This document shows, in pieces, positions 25,746-36,844 of a stretch of DNA of 64,000 nt. Source of the DNA: Sorghum bicolor (Eukaryota; Streptophyta; Magnoliopsida; Poales; Poaceae); the NCBI RefSeq assembly GCF_000003195.3, contig NC_012878.2, positions 57,350,629 to 57,414,628 of the forward strand, in the 5' to 3' direction. The position numbers were made by a program, and so were the translations under genes. Position 1 is the stretch's first letter, and each line of letters opens with the position of its first letter. The notes under the pieces are model-generated. The model ran no database searches and was not told where the DNA came from. It worked only from the letters and a program-made list of their open reading frames with translations.

Positions 25746-26310
25746 GCTAGCAGCATGGCTATGACACTATGCTATCGCTCCACGGGTAACCTATGTGCGT
25801 GTTGGTCGCCATGCCAAGTATGTCCGAGCCCGATGCTGCTGCTCGTGGTCCCATCGGTTGGAGCAGCCCCGATGTCCTTCCTGCAGCCAGCAGTGGCAAG
25901 TGCCTTCTTTGTTCACTCATTTTTTTTAGGATGGCGTTCTCATGTTGCTGAATCATGAATGGTGTTCTCAATGCATGTACATAGATAACGAGTGATCGGA
26001 ATATGCCATTTTTCTTTTTATGCTAGAACCACAAGACCATTTTGAAAAGCTAAATAAGCTCAGAAAGTTCCGAAGCTATATATTGTTACGCAGGTTCAAT
26101 TTAGTGAAATTGCATATTAGAGAGTGTACCAGATTATCATGTGTTTCATTTTGATTCTTTCTCAATTAAAAGAAAAAAAAAGATCGACCTAAACCTATCA
26201 ATGAAGTCCTTTCCATCTGTTCTTAGTAGTAGGAATTTATTACAAGTGATGTATTGTTATCCTGTGGAACAGAACTAGAGAAGACAAATCAAAATATGAT
26301 CTCAGTCAGC

Positions 26311-26424
26311 ATCACTTAGAATATATCACTCGATGTTCTCCTGTTGCAACGCACGGGCATTTACCTATCACTTAGAATATATCACTCGATGTTCTCCCGT
26401 TGCAACGCACGGGCATTTACCTAG
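26311..26424. repeat. 56-bp tandem repeat carrying two Helitron-type 3' termini
   Basis: The unit beginning ATCACTTAGAATATATCACT occurs at 26311 and 26367. Each contains GTTGCAACGCACGGGCATTT. The first unit has CCTGT at the hairpin stem and ends CTAT; the second has CCCGT and ends CTAG. A third, decayed version (ACAACGCACAGGCATTTACC) lies near 25402. Confidence 0.93.
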
Positions 26425-28330
26425 TTACCAGAAAAAAAAAAAGGCTAGATGCCATTGCATGCGTACTGCTCCTACGTGGAAGACCAAAGTATCTGAGGAT
26501 CTTTGCGTCCGCTGGATCGGACGGACCGCTCTGTTTCTGTGCGTCACTGCGTTCATCGCCACAGCTCCCACAACCACCCAGCCGGAGTACGTGCTGTAGC
26601 TAGTGTGCCTGCACAGTGCACACGCACCGAGTGACGGACGCAGACGCAAAGTGCTCGGATCGCTTTGGTGCACGTGCTTGTGTGTCGCGGCCTGGCCAAG
26701 CTGTGACGGCGACATGCGCACGGCCCGCCCGATCGGGCCGGGTCCGGATCCGGACAAGCGAGCCCCATGCCTGCCTCCCCACCATCGGTGGGTCGCTAGC
26801 TGTAACATCCGGCGCGAGAGCGAGACCGTGCGAGCGCGACAGCCCGGCCGTGGCAGCATCCGCGCTGAAAAGCACGGCCACGGCCGTGGACTGCCGCCGC
26901 GCTTCCCGATCGATGCTGCGGTGCGGTGACGCACAGAGGATCCGCGACGCCTTTCGTTTCGGCATCACGCGCGGCGGTCGCTGTCGGGCGCCGGACGCTG
27001 CTGGTGTGGGATCGTGGCGCCTGCTGGATTATTGCTCATTTTTTTTAAAAAAAAAATTCGACGCGGACGTGTGTGGTGCCCGCGTGGGCACGAACGGGGG
27101 GCGCGTTTGGCTTGGCGCGTGTGCCGGGCTTCCGGCTGGGGTCACCGCACCGGCGCACCGGGCCATGGCCATGGAGGAAGCAACGGACGAAGCAGCAGCA
27201 GCAGTGTGAATTGTCGCTTGTCGGGACCCCAGCGTAGCATCGCACACCTTCCGGCACGGCTCGGGGGCTCACCTGCGTCGCTGCTGCTGCTTTCCGAGTG
27301 CGAGAGGGAGGGGAGGGAACAACAGGAGCCGCTACTTTTGGTGCTCTTGCCCTTTTTTTTTTCCTCCGATGGCACCCCGTACCGAAACGATCGGTGCCAA
27401 TTGCTAATCCCGGCCGCAAGGTTTTCACTTGACGACGACGATGGCGAGTACAGTTTTGCTTGCCTTCTTGTCTTGGCTCCCTTTAGAGCTCCAGCCGTCG
27501 ACGTACTATGTCCGTCCGTCCGGCGTGCAGCTCCTGATCGTCGGTTTATTTACCACACGCAGGGTGCCCCCTGCTACCTGCCAAGGCTCAGGGATCAACG
27601 AACGGTAGCTGTAGACTGTAGAACACGACTACCCGAGCGGCGGCAGAGCAGTCAAAGCTCGCTCGATCAGAAAACGTACTGGCCGTGCCGTGCATGTCAT
27701 GTCAGCCAGCATGTGTATCGGGTGAGTCGGCCGGCCGGCCACGTACCGTGCCCGGCCCGGAGAGCATACACATGGATGGGTGATATGGCTCGTCCGGGCC
27801 GCAACGTATACAGTGGGAGCTACGGCGACGGCAATAATCGATGATTCCATTATTACTGATGCTGATCCGCTGATGAGCCTCGACGACGAGCTGAGACGGC
27901 TCACCGTGCGTGCATTTGCCGACGGCGATGCCACACGGTGGTTCTTTTCGTTCCCTGTTTCCTGATGACTCCTCCTTCTTTTTGTTGCGACAAGTGGTAG
28001 TATATATGATGATGAGTTAAATTAACGTACGCGGGCTCGACAGAAGCCCAGAACATTCTGACGAGAGAAAGTGAAAGAGAAGGAAATGGCCGGACTCGGA
28101 CGGGGATGCGTGATGATTGTGTTGCGTCCCGGCCTCGCGGTTTCTACCGGACTCCCTACTACGAATCAAAGTCATCGATCAGTATATCATCATTCATCAC
28201 GACGTAAAAATAAGAGAACGACAAGAGTCGAGAGCAGATGTATCGCATTAAGGCAAGGGTGTGCAAACTGCAAAAATACGTGGCTGCTCCTTTTTTTTAA
28301 GGGAATGCAATGCGTGGCTTTTTTTTTTTT
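26425..28330. other. GC-rich block right of the Helitron, no recognised gene
   Basis: CpG-dense sequence (about 26480-27960) resembling the composition of the 20-21 kb block on the other side of the Helitron. Several long open frames exist on both strands, but they overlap in conflicting frames and show no known domain or consistent splice structure. It could be a promoter or transcribed region of an unrecognised or noncoding gene. Confidence 0.35.
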
Positions 28331-30397
28331 TGAGAATCTCAAACTTTATTAACTGGTCTGAAAATAATAAGTATGGCTAGACTCCACTGGCCCAGTGCGA
28401 ACAGCCCACGGATGGGCCGTAATTTTGCGGGCTGCGGAGCCCACGGATGGTTTGCTCTCCGGGGAAGAGAGAGGGGAATGTTGCTGCGTTTTAATTCTTG
28501 TTTTTGTCCTGGAACTGCCAGCATGCCCGAATCCCTTGTGTTCAATTTTCGACGTCTGGGTTGCCTGATCATAGAGCTGCCTCCGAGGAAGGGAAAAAAT
28601 GCATCTTATTCATTTGCCTCTTTTCAAGAAAAAAAAAGCCTCCGAAACTTCAATATCCATATCGGATTCTTGAGGTGGTGTTGCTTGGATCAGTTTGTGT
28701 GTTCATTTGTAGACTGCGTACTAACTTTTCTCTGCTAAGCAATGACCAGGAAAGAAAATGAGAACCATGGTGTCACACCATGAAAGCAAAAAAATAATTA
28801 AAAAAAAGCTTCAATAGGGTGTAATTTGAGTAAGCCAGTTTATTCTGCAAAACAGAAAATAGGACAGAAACTTATGTCTGCTATTTGTATATATAAGACC
28901 GAACAATGACCAGGGAGAAAAAAAAAAGAACCATGATGTCTATGTAAGCCAAAAACAATAGCAACTACAAAATATATATGCTGCAATACGGTAAACATTT
29001 GAGTAAGCCGCTTTACTGTGCAAAACAGAAAATGCAGTAACTCGTTCCCGTGCAAAACAGAAAATGCAGTAACTCGTTCCCCCCTTTGTGCCTTGAACCG
29101 CTTCATCACAATCGAGTTGCAGAGCTTTACAGTTTCAAAAAAAGAGTTGCAGAGCTTTGCTCCATAATGAGAGTGATTCTCAACTTCAGAGAGTACCCTT
29201 GTCAAAAAAAAAAAAAAAAAAAAAAAACTTCAGAGAGTACCAAACCTTCAATGAAGTTATGTGTGCATCGCATTTTCGTATCATGCCATTGTTTAGAACA
29301 AAACAATGTATATATTGTGTGAGAATCAACAAAGAAACCAGCATAGGATTGAAGCCCAGTGCGGCAGATAAGAGTAGCAGCATATGATTGCAGCACAATT
29401 CAGGGACTGATCATAAGATTTCAGATCGTTAAGTGCTTCAAGAATGTCTCAAAGAAGAGAAGTTGTAACAAGCGCTAAACACTTAAACCTTTATCATGAA
29501 TTCATGATATGTTTCTATCAATGTAACAACTCACAACTCAAAGGTTCCTTTGCCAACCAAATTTGTATCTGATATCTTTGAGACAACTTGGTTACTATGA
29601 AAGAACAAATGAAGATTAGCATTACTGATGTCCTCACTACTGAGGTTGCAAGGAGCAAGTCGCATATATAGTTCAAAACCCAACAATGAAACGCCAAAAG
29701 TTTCAACATGCAAAGCAGCATGAACTTAGGAATATTCAGTGTGAAATCAATCTTTTATCCAGGTCACAGTGTGAGGAAATTTACAATGGAGGCTTGGAAT
29801 GCATATATACTGGATTTCACATGTACATCTAGGGTAGTAGGGTTTGTCAAACAGTTGAAAATCAGGTGTGGCTTCTGAAAGTTGTAGAACATGCAACCCT
29901 AAACCTAGAGCACAGGGAAAGGACTCACAGATCTCTTCACATCTATAACATTTGAACAACTATATAATGCACCAGTAGCAACACAAACATAAATGACACG
30001 CAGCTCTCCTGTGTTGTTCCAGAGAAAAAAGCAACATAAACATGCCCAATGCAAAAACTACTCAATTGCAAACATTACTAAGCACAAATAAAAGGCTCAA
30101 TGATGCATCTGTTGACAAGGCTTAACAATAAAGATACTGAAACGGATTCAATAGTTCATACACAGAAACATTGTAGCAGAAACGATTAAACTACCAGTAT
30201 ATAGTACCAAATCCCAAATGGGGGGCACTAAAAAACTATAGTATGTCTCAGCATGAAAGAAAAAACGAATGCGACAGTTTTCTCATTAACCAAAACAAGA
30301 CCTGTATCAATACTGGGAGTTCAGGTCTTCAACGAAACAGATAATTAGCTAAAAAAAGGAACTTTCTTGTAAAGGGCAAAATAACCCTCTATTCCCT
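28331..30397. other. AT-rich spacer and eIF3D 3' flank
   Basis: This stretch contains the imperfect duplication at 28740-29080, a poly(A) run at 29203-29226 and the 3' UTR of the minus-strand eIF3D gene at its right end. No protein-coding or RNA gene was recognised. Confidence 0.45.
28740..29080. repeat. Imperfect ~165-175-bp duplication with a nested 32-bp tandem
   Basis: AATGACCAGG(A/G)... followed by GAACCATG-TGTC occurs near 28741 and 28904. TTTGAGTAAGCC followed by TTTA-TGCAAAACAGAAAAT occurs near 28825 and 28998. Within the second copy, TGCAAAACAGAAAATGCAGT repeats at 29019 and 29051 (period 32). Confidence 0.8.
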
Positions 30398-32146
30398 TCA
30401 AGCAACAGTGGCATCCGCACTCTTCTCACCCTCACCACCATTAGCAGAAGATGCATTGTTGGCCTCTGCCTCAGCAACAGCATCCATTTCCTCTGCAGTG
30501 GCATCAACTTCTCCCAGCGGGCGAACCTGCTCCTCCTCTGGAAGTGGCTCTTCAACATAATCATTCTCAAATGCATCAGATGGCACCTCATAGATCCTCA
30601 CCTGTGGCTTTGCTGGATCTTTTACAAACACATACTTGCCCTCTTCAAACTTCATGCAAATGTCCACAATTGACTTGACGATTCCCCACATGTTTGCAGT
30701 GTTCAGGTTGATCTGTGCGGCAAAATCCCTTGGCTTGTACCCCATCACAGTGAGCACAGAATGGTTGTAGTGATCACGGGGGTTCACACGTGACACATAG
30801 CCCAACTTCATCATGTCAGCACCAGCAAGCAAAGCCTGGGCAGTCCAGCGAGCAAGTTTGTTCGCATTGTTCTTGAGCTCTGTAGCAAGGACAGCACCAC
30901 GCTGGGTTTCAAGCTTCTGCCTCCAGTCAACACCAGTAATCTTTGGATCAAACTCATTTAGGGCATTGAGGGTAATAAACTGGCGACCACCACTTGGATC
31001 AACATTGACAGCATGCACCTCACAGCGAGCAACCAGACTGATCTCATCATTCAGCTTCCAGCGGCGGTAGCGGTAGCCAACAGATGCTGCCTCCTCGCCC
31101 TCAGAAGCAAATGGATTGGGCTCGTCAAAGGTAACCTTCTCACCATTGCGGTGCAGCACCTGCTGTGAGAAGTTCTGGTTGATGTAGGTTGCCTCAACAG
31201 CGAGTGAGTGCGCTGAGTTGATGTCATCCTTGTTCTCAGGAAGCTGCTCCTGCGCAGTCTCATTGACAGTGAGCAGGTCCAGCTGGGAGCCATCACGCTT
31301 GTCAAGGAACAGCTTGTTGCCCACGCGCTGGACGACCATGTCCCATGATTGGATGCTGCGGGGCGTGCACATGAGAGCGGCGAGGATGGCATCAGTCGCG
31401 AACACCGTGGCTTTGTCCTCCTCAGCGAGGCGGCGGATGACAGGGTCGTCGGTGGTGGTGACCTTGAAGAAGTTGCGGGATTTGAAGCGCTCGAGACGGC
31501 GCGCGGCCTTGGGGTTGACACGGTCATAGGCCCGATCGTAGAACTCGACGGCACCGCATAAGAGGAGATCCTCGGGCTGGTCGGCGACGGAGAAGGAGAG
31601 CTTGGTGAAGTTGGCGAAGGGGATCTGCTCGCGCATGGTCCAGTCGGGCTGGATGTCGACGGAGGGCTTGGCCGAGTTCAAAGGCTGGTTGAACCGGAAG
31701 TTGGAGTGGTGATGTGAGCGGTTGTTCTGGAAGTGGCGGTCGCGGCGTGCGCGCTCCTTCTCGGCCAAGCGGCGGCGCGCCTCCACCTCCTCGTCTTGGC
31801 GCTGCGGGAGCTGCTGGCGCTGGTTGAAGCGCCACTTGGGGCCGAACCGTTGCGGCCGCGGCGGTGGCTTAGCGTCGACGAGGCGGAATGAGGAGTCCTC
31901 GGCCCCGGCGATGAGCGAGTCGTCGGCGGAGGTGAAGTCGAAGACGGAGTCCCGGGACGCCGCTGCGAAGGCGGCTGGGCCCGCGGGGTTGCGCGTCCAG
32001 TCGGCGATGCGGCCGAGCTTGTCGGAGCGGGAGAAGGGCGCGAAGGGGATGGAGGCGCCGCCGCCCAGGGACTGCGGAATTGCCGGGACGTCAGGAGGGC
32101 CCCAGCCGTCGGGGTTGGACGGGACGACGCCCACGTCGAAGCCCAT
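30398..32146 (-). CDS. EIF3D: Eukaryotic translation initiation factor 3 subunit D
   Basis: One uninterrupted frame of 582 residues starting MGFDVGVVPSNPDGWGPPD and ending in an acidic tail (EEPLPEEEQVRPLGEVDATAEEMDAVAEAE region). The N-terminal part has the PFAPFSRSDKLGRIADW and GPKWRFNQRQQ segments of eIF3d. The large C-terminal part (about 180-540) carries the cap-binding-type domain (NKLFLDKRDGSQLDLLTVNE, ARCEVHAVNVDPSGGRQFIT, LGYVSRVNPRDHYNHSVL). eIF3d is a peripheral subunit of the eIF3 complex that loads mRNA on 40S ribosomes and, in animals, binds the cap of selected mRNAs. Length is normal for plants. The intronless structure agrees with what I know of plant homologs. Nothing looks broken. 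Confidence 0.97.
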   Translation of the reverse strand: MGFDVGVVPSNPDGWGPPDVPAIPQSLGGGASIPFAPFSRSDKLGRIADWTRNPAGPAAFAAASRDSVFDFTSADDSLIAGAEDSSFRLVDAKPPPRPQRFGPKWRFNQRQQLPQRQDEEVEARRRLAEKERARRDRHFQNNRSHHHSNFRFNQPLNSAKPSVDIQPDWTMREQIPFANFTKLSFSVADQPEDLLLCGAVEFYDRAYDRVNPKAARRLERFKSRNFFKVTTTDDPVIRRLAEEDKATVFATDAILAALMCTPRSIQSWDMVVQRVGNKLFLDKRDGSQLDLLTVNETAQEQLPENKDDINSAHSLAVEATYINQNFSQQVLHRNGEKVTFDEPNPFASEGEEAASVGYRYRRWKLNDEISLVARCEVHAVNVDPSGGRQFITLNALNEFDPKITGVDWRQKLETQRGAVLATELKNNANKLARWTAQALLAGADMMKLGYVSRVNPRDHYNHSVLTVMGYKPRDFAAQINLNTANMWGIVKSIVDICMKFEEGKYVFVKDPAKPQVRIYEVPSDAFENDYVEEPLPEEEQVRPLGEVDATAEEMDAVAEAEANNASSANGGEGEKSADATVA

Positions 32147-32498
32147 GGTTGCGGCGGCGATGCTGGACTAGATCCGGAGGTAAGAGGCGGCGGCGCGGCG
32201 GCTGGGTGGGATTACGGGGAGGGAGGGGGCTTTAGGGTTTGGCTGTAAATCGAATTTTTATATGCTCGTAAAATATTTGACGCTCAGGATTGCACCTGAG
32301 GGTCCTACGTGTCAGCATCAAGATTGCTGATTGCAGAGTCCTATGTAACTTCGTTCATTTCGTTTTATGAACGATGAAGAGTGTTTTGCGTTCAAAACTC
32401 ATATACAGACGCAAATGCAAGTCACGCTATGAAGCTTATGTTTTGATGGAACCACGTGAATTCTCACCTCCGCCACGTCAACTGTATTTTTCTCTAAA

Positions 32499-32534
32499 AA
32501 CATTACTTTCAGTCATAACTTTTCAGATAAGCGA
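32499..32534. repeat. Relic of a short hAT-like MITE
   Basis: ATTACTTTCAGTCATAACTT followed by TTCAGATAAGCGAATAG matches the end of the nested element at 50911-51029. Only one end is clear. Confidence 0.45.
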
Positions 32535-32842
32535 ATAGACTCGTTGTTTTGGTTAAGAAACATTGACCCATGCCAAATAATAGACAAGCAAATAGGTACT
32601 TTGGGTCTGGGTTTGGGATTGGATATCGGATGTTTTGCCCACCCCTGGAATGATGGGGAAAAAATGGTGCCAGCTGAGACCATATGCATGTAGCTGGCCG
32701 ACGGGGGAAAAAAAATCACAGGGAAGCTATTTTGGTGCGGGATACGATCGGCCAATGGCCTAGGGTGGGAAGTTACTTCAAGATTTTGGTTTTTTTGGTG
32801 TGTATAGTTCTCTACATAATATAAAATGTAAAATGTCAACTA

Positions 32843-33076
32843 CTCCCTCCGTCCCAAAAAGAGTGTCGTTTTAGATTTTTATGACACAAGTTTGACTCGA
32901 TTTGTAGAAAATACGTGTAATATTTATATCTCTAAATAAATTTATTAAAAAACTAGACTTAAAGATCTTTCCAATGATATTAATTATGTATTATAAATAT
33001 TAATATTTTTTACTATATATTTAGTTAAAGTTATTTCTCGAGAAGCGAAAACGACACTTTTTTGGGACGGATGGAG
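32843..33076. mobile_element. Stowaway MITE (Tc1/mariner type), 234 bp
   Basis: It begins CTCCCTCCGTCCCAAAAAGA and ends TTTTTTGGGACGGATGGAG, an inverted match, with TA on both sides (32841-32842 and 33077-33078). GTGTCGTTTT and AAAACGACAC extend the inverted repeat. It lies upstream of the eIF3D gene. Confidence 0.95.
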
Positions 33077-33653
33077 TACTTTGGAATGATGAAATGTAAA
33101 ATATCAAAATTTTTAGAATTATGTTTAGTTACATCCAAAATACAGAATATTGGCCTCTTGAGGCTCTTTTAGTTTTTTTTTTGGTCTCTTAAGGTCAAAA
33201 TCTAAAATGGAGAATAACTACTTTTTTGCCAAAAAAAATCGTATGATGTTTTGTTCCATTATGCAAAATGATAAACTAAAACTTAAATTTTTTTTATGAA
33301 AGGGGAACTAAACACCCCCAAGACGATTTGCCTCTCTTCTTTGTCTCCCACGTGAATGCCCCTTCAAATTGATTGAATTTGCATCACGAGATTGCTTTGA
33401 CCTACTATGTAGGTCATCAGTCTTGCCTTTCACATAGAAATAGCAGATCAATGAAGATTTATGTCAGGTCTGCCATCAAAATGGAATCAAATAGGCAAGC
33501 AGCCCAAGACGGAAGGAAACTGATTGTGGCATAGTTTTTCAATTTTTTCGATCACCATATCTATTCAATTTCTCGTACTTTTTGTGGTGTGTTTTTTTAT
33601 GTAGAGAGTTTGGTGTGTAGTTTGGTACCTCATGTTATTATGGACTTCAGAAC

Positions 33654-34000
33654 TTTCGATGAGGCTTGAGCATTTTGCTTAGCTACGGTGGACGTGAAGG
33701 TTTTGAGGTCAAGAAAGGGTATACAAATAAAAGACCATCCGATAGCAAGATTATATCATCTAGATTTGTTTACGCAAACGAGGGTCATCGATTGCAAGAC
33801 AAAATGGATTGTTTAACAAAGTGCCCTCAAACTGAAGCCAGAATTGTTTGTCAAGTCCACATGAATCTTAAAATGGACAGTAAAAAAGGAATTTTGGAAG
33901 TGGCTAAGGTGATTTTGGAACACAATCAGCTCTGACCAACAGATATCAAACTTCTGATGCAAGAACGAACAAGACAATCGGCAAAGGAGAGAATTCAATA
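33654..34000 (+). pseudogene. FAR1-type DNA-binding domain fragment (MULE transposase/FRS relic)
   Basis: The frame from about 33666 reads EGFEVKKGYTNKR, SSRFVYANEGHR, LTKCPQTEARIVCQVHMNLK and VILEHNQL, matching the order of the FAR1 DNA-binding domain (GFxVRKG...RxFVCxxEGxR...xTRxxCxAxM...VxxHNHxL). It is followed by a stop and a short decayed continuation (QERTRQSAKER). This domain occurs in FHY3/FAR1 transcription factors and in related Mutator-like transposases. No transposase core was found, so it is an isolated relic. Adjacent HNH is degraded to HNQ. Confidence 0.7.
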
Positions 34001-34202
34001 ATCAACGAAGAGAACTCACTGCCACTAAAGTACCAAAATCTTTAGAACGAACATTACCAAACCAAAGATCAGGGCATCAGACTAGATCACTGCATACGTT
34101 TTGGGAAAGAAAAGTAGGAAGATTTATAGGATGTTGCATTACAAGGTTAATTTATGTCCTACGCACATGATGAGAAGCAAACTCTTGCCAGCTTAATCCA
34201 AA

Positions 34203-36844
34203 TCAGAATAGCAGCATCAAGGGAACAATCGTGATGCAGATGATGGCCAAGGTCGCAATAATCGATCCCTGCTCAAAGGCTTTGCCTAGACCTCCCACCC
34301 TAGTGAAGTGCTGGAAGGCGAGATACACAGCTATGGCCAATGACAATACTGCACCACCTTGAGTTCCCCTGTAACCATACATTGGAAATCAGAGGATTCA
34401 GAGCACATGAGAAAACGAACTAGTGATTTTTTTTTCTGCTCACCAAATTAAGCAACAACTTTCATAAAGGAATTTTGAGAATACGAAATCAGCATGGTGA
34501 TGATACTTCAAATATGCTACCACTACAAGTCTCAGTGTGCAAATATGCTACCACTAAAAGTCTCAGTGTGCTTTTTCCAACAAAAAAACACAGACGCAAC
34601 ACAGTTCAGTACTACAATCAAAAGATGATTACTTGTTTAACCAAAATGTTCATATATTATAGTTAATAAAAAGATGTGTAAACAAAAATTCATCAGGATA
34701 TTCATCAGGGCCAATGTTGAAATCTTCTGTACCTCAGATTCATCAATTGGTATGGAGCAACGCTCACAAGCAGCATTGTTGACAGTGGAAGCTCCAGTTC
34801 ACCTTCAATAGTCAGATTTTAGGTATAATAAACAGCAGGTTAGACCTAGTTACCTATAACATAAATCGGTTCGGAATCAACGCTACAAAGACACGAACTG
34901 TCTTCAAGTTTGCTAAAGTAGGATTACAATATAACGTTATACTACCCGTGTTCTCTTTTTTCTTGATTCCTTACACGTGAATACTTGAAAAAAAGTAATA
35001 AAGTTTGTTTATGTTGGGTCTATGTCGTCCCTTTAAAAAAGATGTATCATTCCATTATATCAAAAACAAAGTATGAAATTGATTATTAGCAGACAGAAAG
35101 AACCTCATAAATACTCTTATATTAACCATGTTTGCTACTCTACCTGGAATGAAGAAGAATAGACGCACCAACAGAGCAAGAAAAGCAGTCCACTGGCCAT
35201 AGTCACCCCTAGATATGGTTGTTGGTAACAAAAAACAATTAGGCATAAGATAGTACTTTCACCGAAAATAAGAAGCATACAAACTGTATTGCAGACAAAA
35301 GAAGATAAGAAAACGCAGGTATCAAACAATTCGTTCCACAAAGAGCAGTGTCTTACTTGATCCATGAGATTATGCTGCAAGGTGCTTGAAGAGCAAAAAA
35401 TGGCACAAGGAAAGATTTGTGGATGGCAGTGCCTTTAGCAAGTAATAGCACTCTGCAAAAGATAAAAACAGTTACCATTGTTCAAATAAGAATCATATAG
35501 GGTACTGCTAAGTTATACTGTTACTGTGTATATGTTTCGCAATCCCAGGTGTTCCCTGGAAGTCCTAAAAAGGTTAGGAAGAAGTTGGACTTCGAAGTGT
35601 ATGTGACCATTCCCTTCTTTTAAAATGACTATCCAGTGTCATGCTAGGGAAGGGCAGCATGAATGACATGAACTATATGACAACTCATGAAAGATCTGAA
35701 TCAGGATTAATTCCACTCTTTACATGTTAGTTCATCCTCTTCGCAATATGAGCAGGTCTAGTACTTGGAAGATCAGAAGCATGAGGTAGATACACACATG
35801 CAACATGGTCACCACAAAAGGACACACAATACTTGGAAGATCGTATGAAATTATGTTTTAACTTTTAAGACAATGGACTCATATCAAGTGCCAGAGTGGT
35901 GACAGCATATGCCAATGTAGTAGCCAGGGGTGAAGCTACGTAGATGACAGTAGGTGCAGATGCACCACCCAAAATTCGTGAAAATAATAGATTTTTGTAA
36001 AATTTCACCATATATGCACCCTGTATAATACAAATCTATACACCCACAAGGCAAGTGCGTCATCCTCTAATTTGCTCTAGCTTCGCCACTGGTAATAGCA
36101 TCTGATGTCCTGCCCTTTCAAGTTGCAACATGAATAATAAGATCGCATTTCACAACATGGCACATCTCAGAGGCGTATACAGCTATCTATCAACATGCCA
36201 ACACTTGCAAATAGCTCATGATCCTTAATAAGAAGGCAAAATAGCAACAGATGAACGGCAAAAGAAAACAAAGCCCATGTTTCTGAACCTGAACGTGTGG
36301 ATAGTTCGCACCCATCACACAATGCCGGGGGAAAAAAAACAGAAATGCTATACAACACGCATGTGAGTGGAAAGAAAGGGACTTTTGGTTTTGGCCTTTT
36401 GGGTGTCAGGAATCAGGATACGAGGCAGTTGAGGCACTCACGCGCTGGCTCCGGCGGAGATCCACTGCATGGTCTGCGCGCTGAGGTACGCCGACGAGTG
36501 ACACACGGCGGCGGCCCCCCTGTGCCGGCACGGCTGGCCGGCGCCCAGCGGCTTCAGTGGCAGCGACGCACATCCCCTGCACAAATGCGCGTCACCAACG
36601 GGCAGGTTGGATCAATAATTCCACGAAAGACGCGGCGGTGCAGAGCCGTGGGAGGTTTCAGCGAGGGCGCACAGCCCCCGTAGACTCAGCCTCACCTGAG
36701 CGCGGCCGTCTCCGTCCGCACGGCGGCGCGCGCGACGGGGAGACAGCCCCCGTCCCCTGCCGCCGCCGCCGCCGCCGCTCGCACCCTCAGCCGCGGCGGC
36801 GCGGCGGCGGGAGCCGGGATCGCGAGGCGCATCGAGATGGACAT
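34203..36844 (-). CDS. COR413IM: COR413 inner-membrane-type cold-regulated protein
   Basis: Six exons on the minus strand: 36844-36696, 36576-36442, 35452-35357, 35208-35144, 34802-34733, 34368-34203. They sum to 681 bases (226 aa plus stop), all GT-AG. The start MSISMRLAIPAPAAAPP opens an Ala/Arg-rich plastid transit-like region of about 75 residues. The rest is hydrophobic with five or six membrane segments (TMQWISAGASAVLLLAKGTA, HKSFLVPFFALQAPCSIISW, WTAFLALLVRLFFFIPG, ELPLSTMLLVSVAPYQLMNL, AVLSLAIAVYLAFQHF, IIATLAIICITIVPLMLLF). This order and the FFFIPGELELP motif match the COR413 family; the transit-like N-terminus favours the chloroplast inner-envelope branch. Members are induced by cold in several plants and are thought to stabilise membranes. 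Intron 2 holds a hAT-type MITE (35925-36091). Confidence 0.9.
35925..36091. mobile_element. hAT-type MITE, 167 bp, with 8-bp target duplication
   Basis: The inverted ends are CAGGGGTGAAGCTACGTAG and CTAGCTTCGCCACTG. The flanks GTAGTAGC (35917-35924) and GTAATAGC (36092-36099) agree at 7 of 8 bases, as expected for hAT target duplications. It lies in intron 2 of the COR413IM gene. The element at 58120-58276 belongs to the same family. Confidence 0.85.

Larger units (their letters stand above)
21709..26424 (+). mobile_element. Putative Helitron carrying host gene fragments
   Basis: The 3' end is strong: hairpin CCCGT-TGCAACGC-ACGGG (26396-26413), seven bases, then CTAG (26421-26424) followed by T. 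This matches the Helitron rule of a short palindrome followed by CTRR inserted before T. The 5' end is proposed at 21709, where A is followed by TCTCTACCACTAAAACATTT, the TC-plus-CTAC-rich start typical of grass Helitrons. Inside, all on the plus strand, are a J-domain exon fragment, a spliced but broken RPL17 copy and an unidentified fragment, the pattern left by Helitron gene capture. No Rep/helicase is present, so the element is non-autonomous. The 5' boundary is the weaker half of the call. Confidence 0.6.

Noticed and set aside
27014..27844. 276-residue open frame on the plus strand
   Set aside because: GC-rich sequence produces long frames by chance; there is no recognisable domain, no splice support, and overlapping frames of similar length exist.
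29203..29226. Poly(A) tail of a retrotransposed gene
   Set aside because: No coding remnant or target duplication was found next to the A-run.
32843..33076. Regulatory palindrome of the eIF3D promoter
   Set aside because: It is fully explained as a Stowaway MITE with TA target duplications.
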